Shown here one piece after another: positions 59,688 through 64,000 of a DNA stretch of 64,000 bases (position 1 is the stretch's first letter; each line of letters begins with the position of its first letter). The position numbers and the translations under genes are program-made. The stretch is taken from assembly GCA_037389465.1 (NCBI GenBank), contig JAZARR010000202.1:1-64000 (forward strand), given 5' to 3'. The notes below the pieces were generated by a model. The model was given only the letters and a program-made list of their open reading frames with translations, had not been told where the DNA came from and ran no database searches. The DNA is from Baylisascaris procyonis. Lineage: Eukaryota > Nematoda > Chromadorea > Rhabditida > Ascarididae.

Positions 59688-61188
59688 AAGGAGAGAGACT
59701 AAACAAGAGTATTTCATGCGTTGAACACAAAAAATACGAAGCATAAAAGAATAACAGACGATAGTAAAAAGAGCGCAAAACAATTAAATCAGAAGATATA
59801 TATTTATTTTACCATTTCGCCATGCGTATCAAATAAGTATAAAATCTAGAATTCTATAAGACTTCTAAAGTGCTTAGGAACACTACTATATCACAACCAA
59901 AAAGCACAATATTCTCATATAATAGAACGTTGTAAATTTTTAGCTACAAAAGAAATTCATTAGTATTTCAATAAATAGTAATCATTTATTCAAAAGAGCG
60001 ATTATACAACGATCATGCATATATATGTATTGGGGAAATTGTCATTATAAGACGATAGGTAGAACTTCATTACAAATAGCTAAGAATAGTGATGTATCAC
60101 TGCAACCTTCGAACAGGTTGCCTCCTCTATCGTACTGATCTTTCATACGATAAGCAATCTGCTCTCAGCGATATATGATACAGGGAAGTTAAATGGCATA
60201 CGTTATACTGTTGAAGAAATTAATTGCCTCCTCGAACTTGAAATTTCTCATCGAACTTGAAAAAGTTTTTTTTTGTGAAAATAATTGAAATTAAAAAAAA
60301 AAATTTCCTACCATAAAAGTCAACCAATCAGAATATAGAAAATTTTCAAGCAAATAAAAGGCAATTCTTCTCCAAAAGCATTTATAAAAATTAATGTATT
60401 CCTTAGAGGAAGGAAAAATCCATAGATGGCACTGATTAAATCTTCAACCAGCTACATGCAACGATTAATCGCTGCATTTTGAGGAAATATTGCAAAAATA
60501 AAATCACGTTTATTCATAACGGAGTGAGATTGAAGAGGAGAAAGAAGAACTGGAATTTAAAGAAATAAAATAAATGGAATTAAACTTCAACGGACCACAA
60601 AAAATTGCACTAAAATTAAGCGGCATAATCCTTGAGCCGAGTAACAGCTTTAAATAGAATGCGGCTCAGAAAGCGGAATTTCTGTCGAAGGCTTTTCGAA
60701 AATAGAAGAGAAAGTCATCGATGCCTTATTCTGAATTCCAATAAAGAAAGTAGAAATCGCCATAAAAATTCTCAATAAATCATAGTGAACATATAGCCAG
60801 GACTTCATTTAAGGAGAAAGCAGGAATTCTACTGCTTGAAAACTGAGGAAAAAGAGAAGGAAAAGCTGCGTGAAACTTCCGTCTAAGAATCTCCAATAGC
60901 ATGGCAACCCTAAAAAGGAGGAAAAAAGCATTCAATTCGCACTCAAATATTAGTAAAGGAAATATGGTGCATTGAACTGATATTAATTAAAACTACTGTA
61001 CTGAATATTTATTGTTTGTTGGATGAATAAGGTTAGTTTTTGCAAGCGTTGGGAAATAAAATGTAGACGATAGGAAAATCAAGGTTAATTAATCGTTGGG
61101 CGAAAACAACTTATGAGGAGATTGATGCAAACACAATTCTCAAATATAACTTCGGCTATATTCCTCGGTTGTACAGTGGTAACTTCGG

Positions 61189-61189
<1 letters not shown>

Positions 61190-61248
<59 letters not shown>
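61190..61248. repeat. (TA)n microsatellite, about 59 bp, seeded in a 15-bp direct repeat
   Basis: TAACTTCGGCTATAT occurs at 61147-61161 and again at 61180-61194; only the second copy continues into the (TA)n tract. Confidence 0.95.
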
Positions 61249-61252
<4 letters not shown>

Positions 61253-64000
61253 AGTACATGGGTAGAAGAAATCAGATGAAACATGCAACTAATAAAAAGT
61301 GTCACAGAAGAAATGAACAAGAAAGCCTGGCAAAAATAACCACTCAGTGAAAGTATCAGCGAAACAAACTGACTTGTGAATGTCCTCAATTTGGCAATAC
61401 GCCAAAGTGACCGAAGGCATCAACATCAATACCATTAGTACCACAATAATCTAATTGAATCGTTGATTAGTAGTCGAATAGGAATCGTCACAGCGTACGA
61501 AGTGGTCGTCGGTTGATCGATGTTGGCATTAGGTAGCGTACTCAACGGTTACACACACGATGTATGGCGATTCTTGCACGTATCTCCCCCCTCTAAGAGA
61601 CGTTTCACACGGCATCACAACACGCAACCAAGCGTCAAGTTTTAGGAATGCCATCAACTGTGTGCCTCTGTGCATGTGTGTGTGTGCGTGTGTGTTGTGT
61701 GTTGTGTCCCACCATCAAACGACGAGTACACAACCAACCAGCCGCCCATATAGCCAGCCGCCACTCAATGCCGTTATATAGAGGCAAATGGAGGCACTGT
61801 TAAAAACTAACACATATCGTTCGATGACAAATAAAACGAAGTATATTAAATATAGCGCTTTGCATACATACTAAATACCTTCATATATATGAACTTAGAC
61901 ATGAGAAAATGCACAACACTTTGATGAAAAGAGATGTGAAAGAGAAAGAAGGAAAAATAAAGAGATGTGATCATAGCTTTCACTAAGAGGAAATGGCAAT
62001 TGTAATAATTAACTCATAGAGATCACCTCAACAAGTTATTAATTTATAAAGATCAACGCATTTACTAAATGGTAGCGTCTAAATAAAATGATTAAATATG
62101 AAAATAAAGAAAAAACTAAAGAATATACTAAAATATATTAAATATACCAAATATATAAAATATACTAAATATAGTAAAAAATATACTAAAAAATATAAAA
62201 GAGATCTCAAGTAAAACAATATGATCACAACTGAATCAAATGCTCGTCTCTAACACATTAGTGGGTAAATAACTATTTTGCATTAATAGTTACGATACAA
62301 AAATGGATTTTCAAAAATTTCATCTAACATTATGAAAGAGATTTGTGAGTTTTTTCCCCACCGAAATTATCTCTCTTTCATAAGGTGCATATGAGTTGCT
62401 CAATATTGAAATAATGAATGATATCAACGTTTTATTAATGTCTTATAAGCGCTATCACTGATAAAATAGATTTGTCACTAACAGCATTTTATTCAATTTT
62501 GTTTCTTAATAAACAACAAGCGAAACATGTTATAATGTCAGCGCAAAAGATTTGTGATCATATTATTTTGAAAACGTTTGTTTCTGATGTACTACATAGA
62601 GTTGCTAGATATAAATCTTTAAGAAAGAATATTTTTGACAGATAAAAGCTTGTTCGAATACCCTTTGCATGATCGACATCCCAAGATTACACCCTGCATC
62701 CACCATATATAGCACACATGGTCTATATAATACATCTATACACATCACATATAACACTCACAGCGTTCATACCGTACTCCGTACCTCGCAAATACAGAAA
62801 GAACATTACCGTATCATATATCCTGCATAACATGTACTATAAGCAATAATGTACTTTCAATTTCATATATATGGCGTTTTTATCACACATTTGAACCAGT
62901 ATATATGAAACATGTACTTAGCAGCTCTACTATGCCATGCTCCAATTACACATACAATACAAATATACTCTGCACATAAGGGGCAAATTATCATTGCCCA
63001 ACGGATACCAATTGCATTAATGAAAAATCAAATTAAATCGTTGTGTTCGTAGTGGGGAAATTTGCATATATGAAATCATCTTAGGAGCTATAGACCGTAA
63101 ACTATTCGCTGAACGAATCGAAAATTTCTCTTCTTTTTCTTGAGCATTATTTCTGACATCACGATACTCGAATTTGAAATAATTTGAGTGCTGCAACGAC
63201 AACGTTCAAATCAGGATCTGAAAACAATCCACTCCTTTCTTATTTATCCTCGAGCGAATAATTTTCAATGGCATCATGCATCAAGGCACTCGATTATGGA
63301 AATCGATTGCAGCCTAAGCAATTTTTAAATACTCTATGCTCCTAGCAATTTCTAGAAATGGTGATTGTATGTGGATCGCGCGAACAAAACTCTTCCTGAC
63401 TTGTCTTTTGAAAGCAAGTTTCACGATCACTGATGAATCGAAACGGGAAATATAAGGGTTTGAAATTTTAAGGACATTCTAAAAATAATACTGCCGTTTA
63501 CCTTCGTTAACAAAGGTGCACCCTCAACTACCACTAAAGATCAGGTCGCACAACTGTGGCAACACTAAATACAAACTTAAGATCCTGAAAAAAGCGCTTG
63601 AAAGAGCCTAACTTCTGCACCAGGCACCACACCGCATATAAAAGTAGGTTTTTGAAATTCCAACCGGCAAGCGAAGAGTGAAGGATACGAGATTGCTCTG
63701 TTTATGCTGATGGTACGTGAGACTGTGAGAAAAACCATCTCAAACGTCGGCCGTCTAGTCTTACATAACATGTTCAGCTATACTAAGTTCAATAGTTCAA
63801 CATAAAAGTTCGACAATTCAGATGTTAACACCACGCTGTTATAACATTATCCATAAAAACTTTATAAGAAACATATCCTGAACTTCCAACGAATCACATA
63901 GAATAAATGTTGATATTTCAGATTTAGGCAATAATCAAGAATTAATCAGCGATATTATAAAATTTCTCAAATAGTTCAAAAACCTCTTGAGGAATGAGAG

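Larger units (their letters stand above)
56150..64000. other. no gene recognised; right-hand end
   Basis: A/T-rich non-coding sequence with two (TA)n tracts and a somewhat GC-richer zone at about 61400-61790 that ends in TG dinucleotides and two TATA-like words (CATATAG at 61748 area and TTATATAG at 61773 area). The segment 63480-63780 is also GC-richer and open on the minus strand, but without a recognisable motif. Confidence 0.45.

Noticed and set aside
63577..63771. 64-codon minus-strand frame in GC-richer DNA at the right end
   Set aside because: No recognisable domain and no donor or acceptor of quality; could be part of a gene beyond the window but cannot be supported.
1..64000. CRISPR arrays, bacterial operons or viral genes
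   Set aside because: Spliced metazoan genes and microsatellites dominate; the tandem repeats have no spacer-repeat pattern, and no integrase, polymerase or capsid-like frame was recognised.

Overview
The window is AT-rich nuclear DNA from a metazoan. Genes are split by introns of 0.24-4.8 kb, and long (TA)n tracts, (AAAT)n tracts and SINE-like repeats are common. The short T-rich 3' splice sites (TTTTAG, TTGCAG, TTTCAG) and scattered TACGGTA/TACTGTA words fit a nematode, but nothing here proves the phylum.

Left end (1-2.1 kb): the last exon of the coatomer beta subunit (beta-COP) lies at 643-839 on the + strand. Downstream at 1741-2036 is an unidentified + strand reading frame with two predicted membrane segments and a good 3' splice site.

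Main gene (6.3-30.9 kb, minus strand): I could join 19 coding exons with consistent GT/AG borders and phases into one complete calsyntenin (C. elegans casy-1, vertebrate CLSTN) of 949 residues. It has a signal peptide, two cadherin repeats, an LNS/laminin-G domain, the calsyntenin-specific ectodomain, one membrane span, and a cytoplasmic tail with two WDD motifs and an acidic stretch. Beta-COP and calsyntenin are convergent. Beta-COP is part of the COPI vesicle coat, and calsyntenin is a neuronal cargo/adhesion protein linked to kinesin-1. I see no sign that the two genes are functionally coupled.

The calsyntenin introns hold most of the unusual structure. Intron 18 contains two divergent copies of one SINE-like family in opposite orientation, one of them starting with a perfect 62-bp inverted repeat. 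Minisatellites of 26-27 bp abut the 5' splice sites of introns 3 and 17, and the one in intron 17 stays open in the exon's frame. Intron 9 has a tRNA-like pol III element. Introns 1 and 14 hold three copies of a CTGT-rich dispersed repeat.

Right half (30.9-64 kb): I recognise no protein. It holds simple repeats, a GC-richer kilobase at 35.9-36.9 kb that could be a distal promoter, short palindromes, and scattered octamer and CRE-type words. It may be the 5' regulatory region or the 5' introns of calsyntenin.
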